Assembly: GCA_918797485.1 (NCBI GenBank)
Contig: CAKKNE010000003.1
Location: 2,976,001-3,040,000, forward strand
Direction: 5' to 3'
DNA from: Pelagomonas calceolata
Lineage: Eukaryota > Sar > Pelagophyceae > Pelagomonadales > Pelagomonadaceae
Length of the DNA stretch: 64,000 nucleotides
Shown here: positions 42,670 to 50,983 of the stretch, piece by piece
Position numbering within the stretch: the stretch's first letter is position 1
How the letters are laid out: each line of letters starts with the position of its first letter
Program-made: the position numbers and the translations under genes
Notes under the pieces: generated by a model
The model's database searches: none
What the model was told of the DNA's origin: nothing
The model's input: only the letters and a program-made list of their open reading frames with translations

Positions 42670-44332
42670 ATAAATATCTCTCAAACTAGGACGTATCCTC
42701 GCGGAAATCTGCCTCCAAATTCAGAATACATCCTAGTCGTTCGCCGAGACCAAATGTTTCAGAGTAGGCCCGGGAAGATACCCTCGAGGCTCCCGGAAGA
42801 CACTGCTCCGCGGCGACATTCGCGGATGAATCTTACGGCTCGCCAATTTACACCAGCGATTGACGCCGCCTTTTACTATCCGGTTAGTACATTATATCAA
42901 CTCCAGCCCAGTTTTTATACATGATCGACGGAACCGGAGCTGACGGCCCGCGCTCGGAGGGCGGGAGAAGAATTCTACTAGACAACTCCCCAGTTTATGT
43001 TCGTTTCCTTCCTTTTGTTGGTGGTAGAGGCCATCTAAATCGCCTCGGCTCTACTGAGCTACATTAGATGGCCCGTTGGAGCCTCGCGAAACGAAGATTT
43101 CGCGCCCCAGCGTTTTTACGAAGGCGAGCCCGTAACCCAAACCTGCGAGTATCAGCGACGCCACCACCCAGATGGACCATAGCGCCGTTGTTCTATTCAC
43201 AATCGACCGACTTGCCCGTTCTCCGCGGACGACGGTGCGTAGACGGAGGGCGGGAAGGGCCCCAGACCGGTGTTTTATAAAATAAATTTGCGTTTCAGGC
43301 GCTTTAGTTGTGGGACGGGCCAGATAACCGGCCTGAGCGTGTACTACATTGCTCCGAGACCCAAAGATGCTCGGCGCGCCTCGGCCAACTCCCGACCGCC
43401 TCGATGGCGTAAAGGGGGGCTCGATACCTGAACCTGCGACCATCAGCCCGTGTACCTTCACCATGGACCATAACGCGATCATTTGTTTCATGACCGACGG
43501 ACTTCCGCGAGGTCCAGATGCAGATGTTCACGTCCCGAGCGTGGGCAGCCAAAAGTACCCTTCTCGCGGTGTAGATGCCATATACTTGTAATTGACTATC
43601 GGTGGGGTAGTATAGGGTCCGACGAGACCGCTACGGCGACTACTGGGGGCCCTCGGGTAATTGGCGTTTTTGCCGGGAACGGGGCGCCATCGGGTCCAAA
43701 TTACTTACTTTTTTCGGGGCCAGGTCGGCTCCTGGAGGTCCCTCGGGGTAGGCCTGGTGGCGGGTAGTCACCTGCACCGCATACGCCGTCGATGCGGCAG
43801 CCTAGTGCTCTCGGAGGGCTCTGAAAGCAAACCATGGCAAAAAGTTGCTATTCCTCCGTGGGCTGCTGAGAGAAATCGGCCAAGAATGCTTGAAGCGGCG
43901 GCGTATGCGACGTAGGCGCTTGCACGTGTATAGTACCGACCCTAGGCGACCCCAGGGACACCTCGCCGGCAGGGATTGACAGGATTAAACCGGCGCGGCC
44001 GCCCTGTGGCCTCGTCCGCCTCCGCACCGCGAAACTATTTTCGGCCTCCAGTACGTGTCCCATTGATCTCTTTGGACCAGTATCGAACGGAACGGTACTC
44101 AAACGGCTGCAAGTCGCGTTTCGTTTTGCGGCATCCTAGTGTCTTTGAGGCGCTATGTTTGTACTGAGCATCACCAACGGCCGCAGCAGTGCTCAGGGTT
44201 GCAGGCGTGTTACGGGCTCGATAGATATAAAGGAGATAACACACAGCGTCTCCGACCACCGCTCAAAACGCATAGCAACGCGCACGCCGTCGGAGCAACT
44301 CAACAAAACAAAGGGAGCCAGCAGCCCCTGCC
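42670..44332. other. 1.6-kb region of different composition, no assignable gene
   Basis: This is clearly less GC-rich than the rest of the window. No frame has the G/C third-position pattern seen elsewhere. It contains a 10-bp perfect inverted repeat, GGCCATCTAA (43029-43038) with its complement at 43064-43073; a diverged direct duplication of about 90 bp (near 43130-43225 and 43415-43515, both with ATGGACCATA); a lone introner-like core CTCGATGGCG near 43402; and GATATAAAGG at 44224-44233, a likely TATA box for the next gene. Origin unknown. Confidence 0.5.
44224..44233 (+). promoter_or_regulatory. TATA-like box
   Basis: GATATAAAGG lies 100-109 bp upstream of the ATP-grasp start. It was chosen by sequence and position only. 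Confidence 0.4.
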
Positions 44333-46072
44333 ATGGCCGAGCCCCGGCCCAAGCGGCCGTGCCTCGCGAAGCTGAGGATTGGGTTCGTCGTGGGCAAGGA
44401 GGACGGCGATCTCGTGAGGGCGCCGGGCCTCCCGACGCAGCACCACCGCGCGCCCGAGGAGAACGAGGTCCTGCCCAAGGGCGGCGGCCCGCTCTGCCAC
44501 TCCGACGTGGCCCTCTGGTGGTGGGCGCGCACCCACTACGATCAGTCGGTCGAGTGTGATTTAATTGAGGGCCCCGGCGAGGTCACGCGCGAGCGCCTCG
44601 TGAAGAACGACGTCAATTTGCTGCTGGGCTGGGACGCGGTGTCGGCGCACCTCGAGGAGTTTGATGGCTCTGGTGGCTTCGAGGCGGGCCATGGCGACCG
44701 CATGGCGGCGTTACTCCGGGACCCGCGGTGTAAAGTGTTCCCGCCGGCCGCGCTGCAGGATCTATGTAACGCGAAGGGGAATTACGTGAAAGCGTGCGCC
44801 TCCCAGAACGTGCCGACGGCGCCGACGGTGGTCTACGATTGTGCGTCCATCGAAGACGGCGCGCAGTTCGCGATCGACGCCGCCGCTAAGCAAGGCTGGA
44901 AGAAGTTCGTCGTCAAGCCCTCGCCGTCGTCGTGGTCGCGCGGCGTCGAGGCCTTCCTCACGAAGAGCGCCCAGGTCAACCCGCAGCGCGTCGAGAAGTA
45001 CTTTCGGGAGAACGAGCCCTCCGCGAAGTCGATACTCGTGCAGCGGCACCTCGGCGGCCTCGCGCGGCTGCCGGAGACGCGGTGCTTCTTCGTCGGCGGC
45101 GAGTTCGCCTACGCGGTCGCGAACTCGACGCATTCTCCTGGAAAGAAGTTCGACCTGACGTCGTGCCCCGAGAGCGCGTCGTCGCGGGACCTGCCGGCCA
45201 AGTACTGGCGGCCCCACGCGGCGCTCGCGAAGCGCGTCCTGGACGAGGTCCTGCCGCCTTTGTATTCATTCGACGGAAGGCGCAACCTCTGCGCGGAGCG
45301 CTACGCCTGGCCCGTGCGCGTCGACGTCGGCACGCACGCGCGGGCCGACCTCGACGGCCTCGCGGAGCCGTCCGAGTCGCGCAAGCAGACCTGCTTCGTG
45401 AACGAGGTCGAGATCGTGCCGACGCTCTACCTCGCCGCGAAGTTCGGTCACCGGCGGCCGCGCGTCGTCGACGAAGTCGCGCGGCGGCGGCTTTTGGGAG
45501 GGCGGCTGCTTGCCGTTGAAGGTCCGCTGCTGTGGAGACGGTTGCTGCTGGCGCGGCGGGCTCGCCGGCTGCTGGCGCGGCGGGCTCGCCGGCTGCTGGC
45601 GCGGCGGGCTGTCGTCGAAGAGGAAGTTCTGCGCGAGGCCGTCGCCCATCGTCTCGCTCATTATTGCTCTGTACGCTTCGTCCTTCTCGAGGAAGTCATC
45701 CAACTCGAAGGAGCCCGGCGAGTTCGACCGCGAGGCCTTGGACCGGGCCGGCGACGGCGGCTTGTCGCTGAGCGGCGCCTCGCGGACCTCGTCGTCGCGC
45801 GGGTACGGGTCCAGGGGCGGGCCCGAGCCGTGCATTTTGTTGTGCGTTGTATCGGCGAGCTGTCGGGGCTTTTGTTTTTGTTCCGTGGCGTCCGCGTCCG
45901 TTCGCCCGGCGGCGTTTTGGGCGGCGCCCGGGCTGGCTGGGTTTACTACGCTCGCGGCGGCTGGCTTCGGCGGCCAGCCGTCCCACGGCTTCGTCGCGAG
46001 AGCGCGAGCGGCCAACGGCGTCAGGGCGTCGTCTGGGGGCCCGCGTGTGTCGCTTGCTTATGGAGGCTGTAG
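44333..46072 (+). CDS. ATP-grasp-like protein (C-terminus uncertain)
   Basis: The reliable part is residues 1-370. It starts MAEPRPKRPCLAKLRIGFVV and shows LVKNDVNLLLGWDAVSAHLE, CNAKGNYVKACASQNVPTAP, the nucleotide-binding strand GWKKFVVKPSPSSWSRGVEA, ILVQRHLGGLARLPETRCFF, and the metal/phosphate end QTCFVNEVEIVPTLYLAAKF. This is the order of an ATP-grasp ligase domain. The substrate is unknown. After about 45440 the frame becomes Arg/Leu-rich and is antisense to the gene at 45266-46015, so the true 3' end probably lies near 45450 or after a splice. TATA-like sequence is about 105 bp upstream. Confidence 0.7.
   Translation: MAEPRPKRPCLAKLRIGFVVGKEDGDLVRAPGLPTQHHRAPEENEVLPKGGGPLCHSDVALWWWARTHYDQSVECDLIEGPGEVTRERLVKNDVNLLLGWDAVSAHLEEFDGSGGFEAGHGDRMAALLRDPRCKVFPPAALQDLCNAKGNYVKACASQNVPTAPTVVYDCASIEDGAQFAIDAAAKQGWKKFVVKPSPSSWSRGVEAFLTKSAQVNPQRVEKYFRENEPSAKSILVQRHLGGLARLPETRCFFVGGEFAYAVANSTHSPGKKFDLTSCPESASSRDLPAKYWRPHAALAKRVLDEVLPPLYSFDGRRNLCAERYAWPVRVDVGTHARADLDGLAEPSESRKQTCFVNEVEIVPTLYLAAKFGHRRPRVVDEVARRRLLGGRLLAVEGPLLWRRLLLARRARRLLARRARRLLARRAVVEEEVLREAVAHRLAHYCSVRFVLLEEVIQLEGARRVRPRGLGPGRRRRLVAERRLADLVVARVRVQGRARAVHFVVRCIGELSGLLFLFRGVRVRSPGGVLGGARAGWVYYARGGWLRRPAVPRLRRESASGQRRQGVVWGPACVACLWRL
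45266..46015 (-). CDS. Low-complexity acidic/Gln-rich protein, unknown, overlapping the ATP-grasp gene
   Basis: From MAARALATKPWDGWPPKPAA the frame gives DPYPRDDEVREAPLSDKPPS, a plausible motif FELDDFLEKDEAYRAIMSET, GDGLAQNFLFDD, and a tandem 8-residue repeat PPRQQPAS (DNA unit of 24 bp, about 45547-45620). Beyond PPRDFVDDARPP it runs antisense through the ATP-grasp coding region and is unlikely to be real there, so the C-terminus is probably near 45450. No family is recognised. Confidence 0.45.
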   Translation of the reverse strand: MAARALATKPWDGWPPKPAAASVVNPASPGAAQNAAGRTDADATEQKQKPRQLADTTHNKMHGSGPPLDPYPRDDEVREAPLSDKPPSPARSKASRSNSPGSFELDDFLEKDEAYRAIMSETMGDGLAQNFLFDDSPPRQQPASPPRQQPASPPRQQQPSPQQRTFNGKQPPSQKPPPRDFVDDARPPVTELRGEVERRHDLDLVHEAGLLARLGRLREAVEVGPRVRADVDAHGPGVALRAEVAPSVE

Positions 46073-46309
46073 CTCCCGCTTGGGTGACTGGGGTATGCTC
46101 ACTTACCCCGCCAGGGCCCCAAAGAGGCAGTAAAAGGGGATCACGGAGATGTGTTTGATGTGTTGCAAGCATGGAGGTCATTGGCAAAACCCGCACGTTA
46201 GCTACAGGACGAAGTCCAGGACGGGTACGGGGGGAACGACGCGGCGCAACGACTTCGCCGAGACAAATTAGTTAGTTCGAACCGGGCGGGGGGATGGGGA
46301 GGAAGTATC

Positions 46310-47577
46310 TCAAGCGTCGAGCGAAACGAGGATGACGGACACGGTAGCCCGCGCGCGGGCGCCGTGGTCTTCGAGCGTCGCGCGGTCGCGCTCCGTCAGG
46401 CAGATCGCGCGGCGCCGGTGGGCCATGTCCGTCGGGAAGAGCGCGGCCTCGGCGCGCGCGTCGAGCTCGAAGGCCTGGCGCGCCAGAATGACCTGCGTGG
46501 AGATCCAGTCATTTCCCGGTGGCTACGTCGGCTCGATGGCGTGGAGGGTGACTGGACACAGAGACAGACGGCGTGGCGCGCCTCGGTGCTCAGCGGCAGC
46601 GAAAAGTCGCGGCGGTCGTACGCGCGCTCGAGGTCGACGCGGACCGTCGCCGCGCCCGACGTGGCGGCGCACGCGACGCGCGCCGCATAGGCCTCGGGCG
46701 TCCAGCAGGCGCGGCCGCCGACGGCCCGGAGCACCCAGCAGCCGTCGGCGCGGAGCGGCGACCGCGCGAGCGCCGGGACGACGTTGCGGACGATGGCCTC
46801 GCCGCGCGCGATCTCGTCGTCGAACGCGCGGCTCGCGAGCCGGAGGCGCGCGGCGTCGCGCGGCGCGAGGTCGACGCTCAGCGTGTCGCCGGCGGCCGGA
46901 TCCGCAGCCGCGCCGAGGAAGACGCCGTCCGTCACGACGACGCCGGCCAGCGCCGCGTCGGTCTCGGTCGCGAGGGCGCGGAGCTCGGTCCGCCGCGGCT
47001 CGACGAAGTGCGCGCCGACGGCCAGCGTCGCGGCGCGCCGCGCGACGATCGCCGCGCTTCGGACGGCCCCGAGGTCGAGCTGGGCGTGGACGACGCGCAT
47101 TGCGCGCCGCTTGAACACGACGACCGTGCAGCGCTCCGTGTCCGCGTGGAGCACCCGGAGCGCCGCGCCCGGGGCGACGCCCTGGCGCCGCCGCATCTCC
47201 GCGAGGCGCCGCCAGGCCACGTAGTCGCAGAGGCCGCGGCCGCGTAGCGCGCGATCGGCGCGCGTCGCGGCGGGCGCCGTCGCCTCGAAGCGGCAGAGGT
47301 CAGCCGCGCTGAGCAGCGGCAGCACGTTGTGGGCCAGCAGCGAGGCGGCGCCCGTGGCGTGGATTCTATCCATCACGCCGCAGCGCCAGCGGCCGCCCGC
47401 GGGCGGCCGCGTCGCTTGCTGGCGCGGCGGCGCGGGCGGCGGCGCGGGCGGCGGCGCGGGCGGCGGCGCGGGCGGCGCGGGCGCGAGCGCCGCCACGAGC
47501 GTCGCGAAGGGCCGACTTGCTTCCTCGTCGCCGTCGTCCGCGCCCAACCGGTCGTCGACAACGCGCACGGAATTCAT
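46310..47577 (-). CDS. F-box-like protein split by an introner
   Basis: Exon 1 is 47577-46570 and exon 2 is 46492-46310, giving 396 aa; both are whole codons. It starts MNSVRVVDDRLGADDGDEEA and has a Pro-Ala repeat (about 35-60). An F-box-like segment follows, LLAHNVLPLLSAADLCRFEA, then DYVAWRRLAEMRRRQG. The rest is Ala/Arg/Val-rich beta-type sequence (RRAMRVVHAQLDLGAVRSAA). After the intron, STEARHA joins VILARQAFELDARAEAALFP and ends VSVILVSLDA. F-box proteins bring substrates to SCF ubiquitin ligases; the SGT1 gene in this window acts in the same pathway. The family call rests on one short motif. Confidence 0.62.
46493..46561 (-). mobile_element. Introner element, 69 bp, in the F-box-like gene
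   Basis: The ends CTGCGTGGAGATCCAGTCA and TGACTGGACACAG form an imperfect inverted repeat. The flanks are AGAATGAC and AGACAGAC (6 of 8). The inside has the shared core, CTCGATGGCGTGGAGG. The intron on the gene strand is GTCTGTCT plus the element (46569-46493), phase 0. Confidence 0.87.
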
Positions 47578-48100
47578 CGCCTTACGGGGCAGCCCCGGGG
47601 TTTCTGCGAAGAACGACGGGCGCCGCGCCCGTGCGCCGCGGTGAGCGTGCCGGGACCGCCCGGGGTGCTCTGTGCCCGTCGGTGTTGCAACCGAGTGCCT
47701 TGCGCCGGCGGCAGCGCCGCGGAATGAGGTCCCTTTGGGCAGCTTCCCTTTGGGCAGCTTGCATGAGAACGTATGAACTTCAGCTCTTCTGCGCCACGGG
47801 ACGCGTCGCCGCGCGGCCGGATCACGCCCGCGGAGCCGGTCGTCGACGCGATGCGGCGTCTTCGCATGGACAATCCGGGTCGCGACCGCGACGCGCGCCG
47901 TCGTTGCTTGCACTCGTCCCCACCCCCCAACGGCAACGCCACCGCAGCAGAACGCATCATGAGATCGGACGTACTTGGTTCGAGCACCCAGCCGCGCCGG
48001 CACGCGCGCGTGTCATCGACGCCCACACGAGCGGTCCCAAGATGAAGCAAGGTCGATAAATAGTACATGTTCCGTTAAGCACGAGGCGCGCGCGCGTCGC
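47578..48100. other. Intergenic region without a gene
   Basis: A 15-bp unit, CCCTTTGGGCAGCTT, is tandemly doubled at about 47732-47761. The frames here are Arg-rich and lack the local codon pattern. No palindrome or RNA gene is seen. Confidence 0.45.
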
Positions 48101-48804
48101 CTACTCCTTCGTGTGCTCGGCGTACGCGGCCTCGTCCATGAGCGCGTCCACCTCGCCCGCGTCGCTCATCTTGACCTTGATGAACCAGCCGTCCTCGAGC
48201 GCCGACGAGTTGACGAGGTCCGGCGTGTCCTCGAGCGCGCCGTTGATCTCGACGACCTCGCCCGAGATGGGCGCGTACACGTCCGACGCGGCCTTGACCG
48301 ACTCCACGGCCCCGAAGGCCTCGCCCTTCTCGACCTCGTCGCCGACCTCGGGGAGGTCGACAAACACGATGTCGCCGAGCGCGTTCGCCGCGTAGTCCGT
48401 GATGCCGACCGTCGCCACGCCGCCGTCGACCTTGGCGTACTCGTGGCTCTCCGCGAAGGACCTGCGGTCGTGCGACGGGTGACGTCGAGGTGGTGTTTTG
48501 CGACCATGGCGGCTCTCTATGCCCGTTTGGAGGCGGGAATACTTCGCTTGAAGCGTCTCGGAAGCCGCGGCGACCGCGCATGGTTTTGCAAGCAGCGCTT
48601 TTGCCTCGCGTGCGGCCGGCGGCGGCCTTCCGTCATGCGCCGCACCACGAAGGTCCGCGCGCGGCGTCGGCGCTCCGCGTAACGCGCAATGAAACGTGAC
48701 TTTTGGGGCACTGCTCAAAACGTGGCGAAGCCGCGCAGAGCGGTCGTGCGGACCGCCGAGCGGGCGAGCTGCGGAGCCGTGCGCTGCGCCAGGACACGCA
48801 GCAT
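48101..48804 (-). CDS. GCSH: Glycine cleavage system H protein, mitochondrial
   Basis: Exon 1 is 48804-48722 and exon 2 is 48461-48101, giving 147 aa. Exon 1 encodes a classic mitochondrial presequence, MLRVLAQRTAPQLARSAVRT then TALRGFAT. The intron (48721-48462, 260 nt, GTTTTGAG...CCGCAG) has phase 2 and joins GFAT to SFAESHEYAKVDGGVATVGI. The lipoyl domain has ALGDIVFVDLPEVGDEVEKG and the lipoylated lysine in GAVESVKAASDVYAPISGEV. The protein carries the aminomethyl group between P, T and L proteins of the glycine cleavage complex. Without splicing, the H-protein frame lacks a sensible start, so this join is well supported. Confidence 0.93.
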
Positions 48805-49155
48805 GGTCGTTTATGCTGTTCTCGCCGCTGTTCAACTCAGAGAGCAGCCCCGGCAAAAACTGAGTGAGCGTGCCCCAAATCGGGCGCGATCCTCCGCCGG
48901 AGGCGTCGCGTCTTTCCGGAGAGCGTCCTCGCATTGCTTTCTTGACGACGGAGAGAGGTCTCGCGGGTTAAGAACCCGCACGGTAGCATCTCGATCAGCA
49001 TGGAGGCGCGGCGCGATACGCGAGAACACGCATCAGGAACCCTGTGCGGCGACGCCAGGCATCACCCATTACTCGCTGCTCCCGGCTGCGCATTCCTTCG
49101 CTGCACTAAATTTGAATCATTTTACCACCATTGACCAGCGGTCCGCAGCGCAAAC
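48805..49155. other. Divergent intergenic region
   Basis: This lies between the H-protein gene and the four-exon gene at 49156. It is moderately GC-rich. No palindrome, TATA box or RNA gene is seen. Confidence 0.4.
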
Positions 49156-50333
49156 ATGAGCGACCCGCGGACCGATCACGGCCAAAAGCTGGGCAACGGC
49201 AGCGCGCCGGTCCGTCGTCCCGATCACTCCCCGGTTCGCGCGCGCTCGCCGTCGCCGTCGCGCGCCGCTGCCCTCGACAACGAGGTCGCCTGCCCGTACC
49301 TGCGCGCGCTGATCAAGCGGCAGACGCGCGAGCTGTCCTGCCGCGGCGTCCTCGTTTGTCCCCTGCGACCGTACTTCTTCTTTTTCTTTGCGTCCGCCGC
49401 GAGGTCCGCGGCGGGCGTCGGCACGAAACAGAAGCGGTCCACGAAGGCCCAGGGTGCCAGCGTGTCGAGCGCACCCCGGAGCTTGAGGCCCGCGGCGAAC
49501 GCTATCGACGCGACATCGCGCCTGCTCGACATCTCACCGGTCGCTGACAACGCAGGCCGCGGATCGTCGACGAGCTCGAGTCGAGGGGCCGGAAGGTCAC
49601 GCACTGGGCGTGGTGGGCGTTCCCGACGGATTTATGCGGCGCGTCGGAGCCGCCGCCCGAGACGAAGGTGTCGTCGCCGGCCGCGGCGGCCGAGCTGCTC
49701 GCGCGCGGGCCGGTCGACCGCTGGCGGCGCGTCCTCGAGCTCGTCTGCGACCTGTCGGAGCGGCGCGGCGAGCTCGTGCGTGCCCGCGTCCTTGGGTCCT
49801 TGTCGCGTCTCTGAGCTATCGACGCAGGTGTGCCCCGGCATCGACCACGGCCGCATCGCCTTCTTCGTGGCGTTCTGGGAGCGGCGAGGCTCCGGCGTCC
49901 TCTGTCTGCTCGATGGTGACGCCTCACCGGTCGCGTCGCGCGCAGGCTCGACTGCACGCCGGACTGGCTCCGCGCCCTGCTGAGGCGGCTCGAGGCGCTC
50001 CTCACGCCCCGCGCCCTGGCCCAGCTCGACAAGGCGCGGAAGCCGCCGCCGCGGCGCGCGCAGCGCTCGATCTGGGACGGCGGCTTCGCCGTGAAGAAGA
50101 AGACCGCCAACGGCGGCGTCCGGAGGCTGGGCAACGGGCGGTCCGGCGCCGCGCCCGCCGTCGCGCGGCCGCCGGTGGCCCGGCGGACCTTCACCGAGAC
50201 CGGCGACGCGCCCGCCGCCGTCGCGCGGGCGCCGGCGCCGCGACGGACCTTCACCGAGACCGGCGACGACCTCGCGTTCTTCCTCGAGGCGGGCCGGCAG
50301 CGCGAGGCGCGGGCGGCGCGGTCCTCATCGTAG
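49156..50333 (+). CDS. Unknown protein with three tiny introner introns, two of GC-AG type
   Basis: The exons are 49156-49487, 49556-49775, 49828-49907 and 49946-50333, giving 339 aa, with phases 2, 0 and 2 all consistent. It starts MSDPRTDHGQKLGNGSAPVR. The joined conserved part reads PRIVDELESRGRKVTHWAWW, AFPTDLCGASEPPPETKVSS, RWRRVLELVCDLSERRGELV, CPGIDHGRIAFFVAFWERRG and LDCTPDWLRALLRRLEALLT. The tail is basic with a doubled RRTFTETGD unit. The HWAWWAFPT segment looks like a conserved family core, but I cannot name it. The introns are 68, 52 and 38 nt; the first and third start with GC rather than GT. The poly-Phe stretch in exon 1 is odd, so the first donor is the least certain. Confidence 0.6.
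49496..49555 (+). mobile_element. Decayed introner, intron 1 of the 49-kb gene
   Basis: The core GCTATCGACGCGACATCGCG then CCTGCTCGAC matches the hairpin region of the 14.9-kb copy. The acceptor is CAACGCAG. The donor-side GCCCGCGG and exon-side GCCGCGGA agree apart from one inserted base. The donor is GC. The terminal repeat is no longer clear. Confidence 0.6.
49784..49827 (+). mobile_element. Decayed introner, intron 2 of the 49-kb gene
   Basis: The intron is 49776-49827, 52 nt, phase 0. The donor-side octamer GTGCGTGC and exon-side GTGTGCCC match at 5 of 8. It ends GAGCTATCGACGCAG, a shortened form of the core running into the acceptor. Confidence 0.55.
49916..49945 (+). mobile_element. 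Decayed introner, intron 3 of the 49-kb gene
   Basis: The intron is 49908-49945, only 38 nt, phase 2, GC-AG. GCTCGATG (donor side) and GCTCGACT (exon side) match at 6 of 8. The inner CTCACCGGTCGC is shared with intron 1 of the same gene, so the two are relatives. Confidence 0.6.
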
Positions 50334-50983
50334 TTTCGTTCGCGTTTCAACAAGTTCGTCGTGTGCTTTTAATGGAATACTTTCTTGCTTTCCCCAAGCC
50401 TGACTCGGAGTAAAAAAACAAATACCGGCTTCCCCTCGTAGTCGTCGCCTCCCTCCGAGCTCCCACTCGGCGCGACGGCGGGCGAGGGCCGGTGCTTCCA
50501 TGGTCACTTTCTGTCATCACGCAACCGGCCCGCTCCTAAAACGCGTCGCCAGGGCCCATGGCAACCCTCGCTTGCGTACAGAAGACCAGGTCGCCCCTAA
50601 AGTCGCAGATTCCACTTCGAGTGCCAGCAAGCTCGTTGGACCTCGTTTGGGTCTAAGAGCGAAGGTTGGGGCGCGACCCCCCCTCCTCGCAAAAAAAAAT
50701 GCAAGTCCCAGCAGCCGGAATCGAACCAGCGACCAATTGATTTCGTGTATATACCTCTACAGTCAATCGCTCTACCAACTGAGAAACACTCTTCTTTTGG
50801 GTGGCAATTCACCCATAGAAAATCTATGCTAGGAAGATTGAGTCTCGAACTCGCACGCATCCAAAGACGCCTGGAGACCTGGTTTTGCTGAAACTGTGGG
50901 ATTACTAGGAACGCAAAAGAAAACCCGTGATTTGGGGGGGCCGCGTGTTGTAGCGGGTTGTAGAGCGCACCCGCATTTTAAAA
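50334..50983. other. Intergenic region containing a tRNA-like gene
   Basis: This holds the tRNA-Tyr-like sequence described next and a T-run terminator. The remainder shows no gene or repeat and is less GC-rich than the coding parts. Confidence 0.5.
50706..50793 (-). tRNA. tRNA-Tyr(GUA) with a 15-nt intron and a poorly paired acceptor stem
   Basis: On the minus strand the D arm is CTCAGTTGGTAGAGC, the anticodon stem ATTGA/TCAAT has loop CTGTAG...A with anticodon GTA, and the T arm is GCTGG-TTCGATT-CCGGC. A 15-nt insert (AGGTATATACACGAA) sits after position 37, the usual place of tRNA-Tyr introns. A run of nine T follows 8 nt after the discriminator base, as for Pol III termination. The 3' acceptor strand TGCTGGG pairs with the 5' strand AAGAGTG at only four of seven positions, two of them G-U, and the first three pairs mismatch. 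It may be a recent pseudogene or need editing. Confidence 0.7.

Noticed and set aside
43395-43420. Introner in the 43-kb region
   Set aside because: Only the CTCGATGGCG core is present; no terminal repeats, duplication or host gene. Kept only as an orphan core.
43385-43520. tRNA-like sequence (GGTCGCAGGTTCAGG on the minus strand)
   Set aside because: The T-arm resemblance is partial and no anticodon or acceptor stem can be drawn.
49370-49500. Minus-strand coding segment antisense to the 49-kb gene
   Set aside because: The minus frame has G/C third positions and protein-like text, but it lacks a start, a stop context or a partner exon; mirror coding bias in very GC-rich DNA can produce this.
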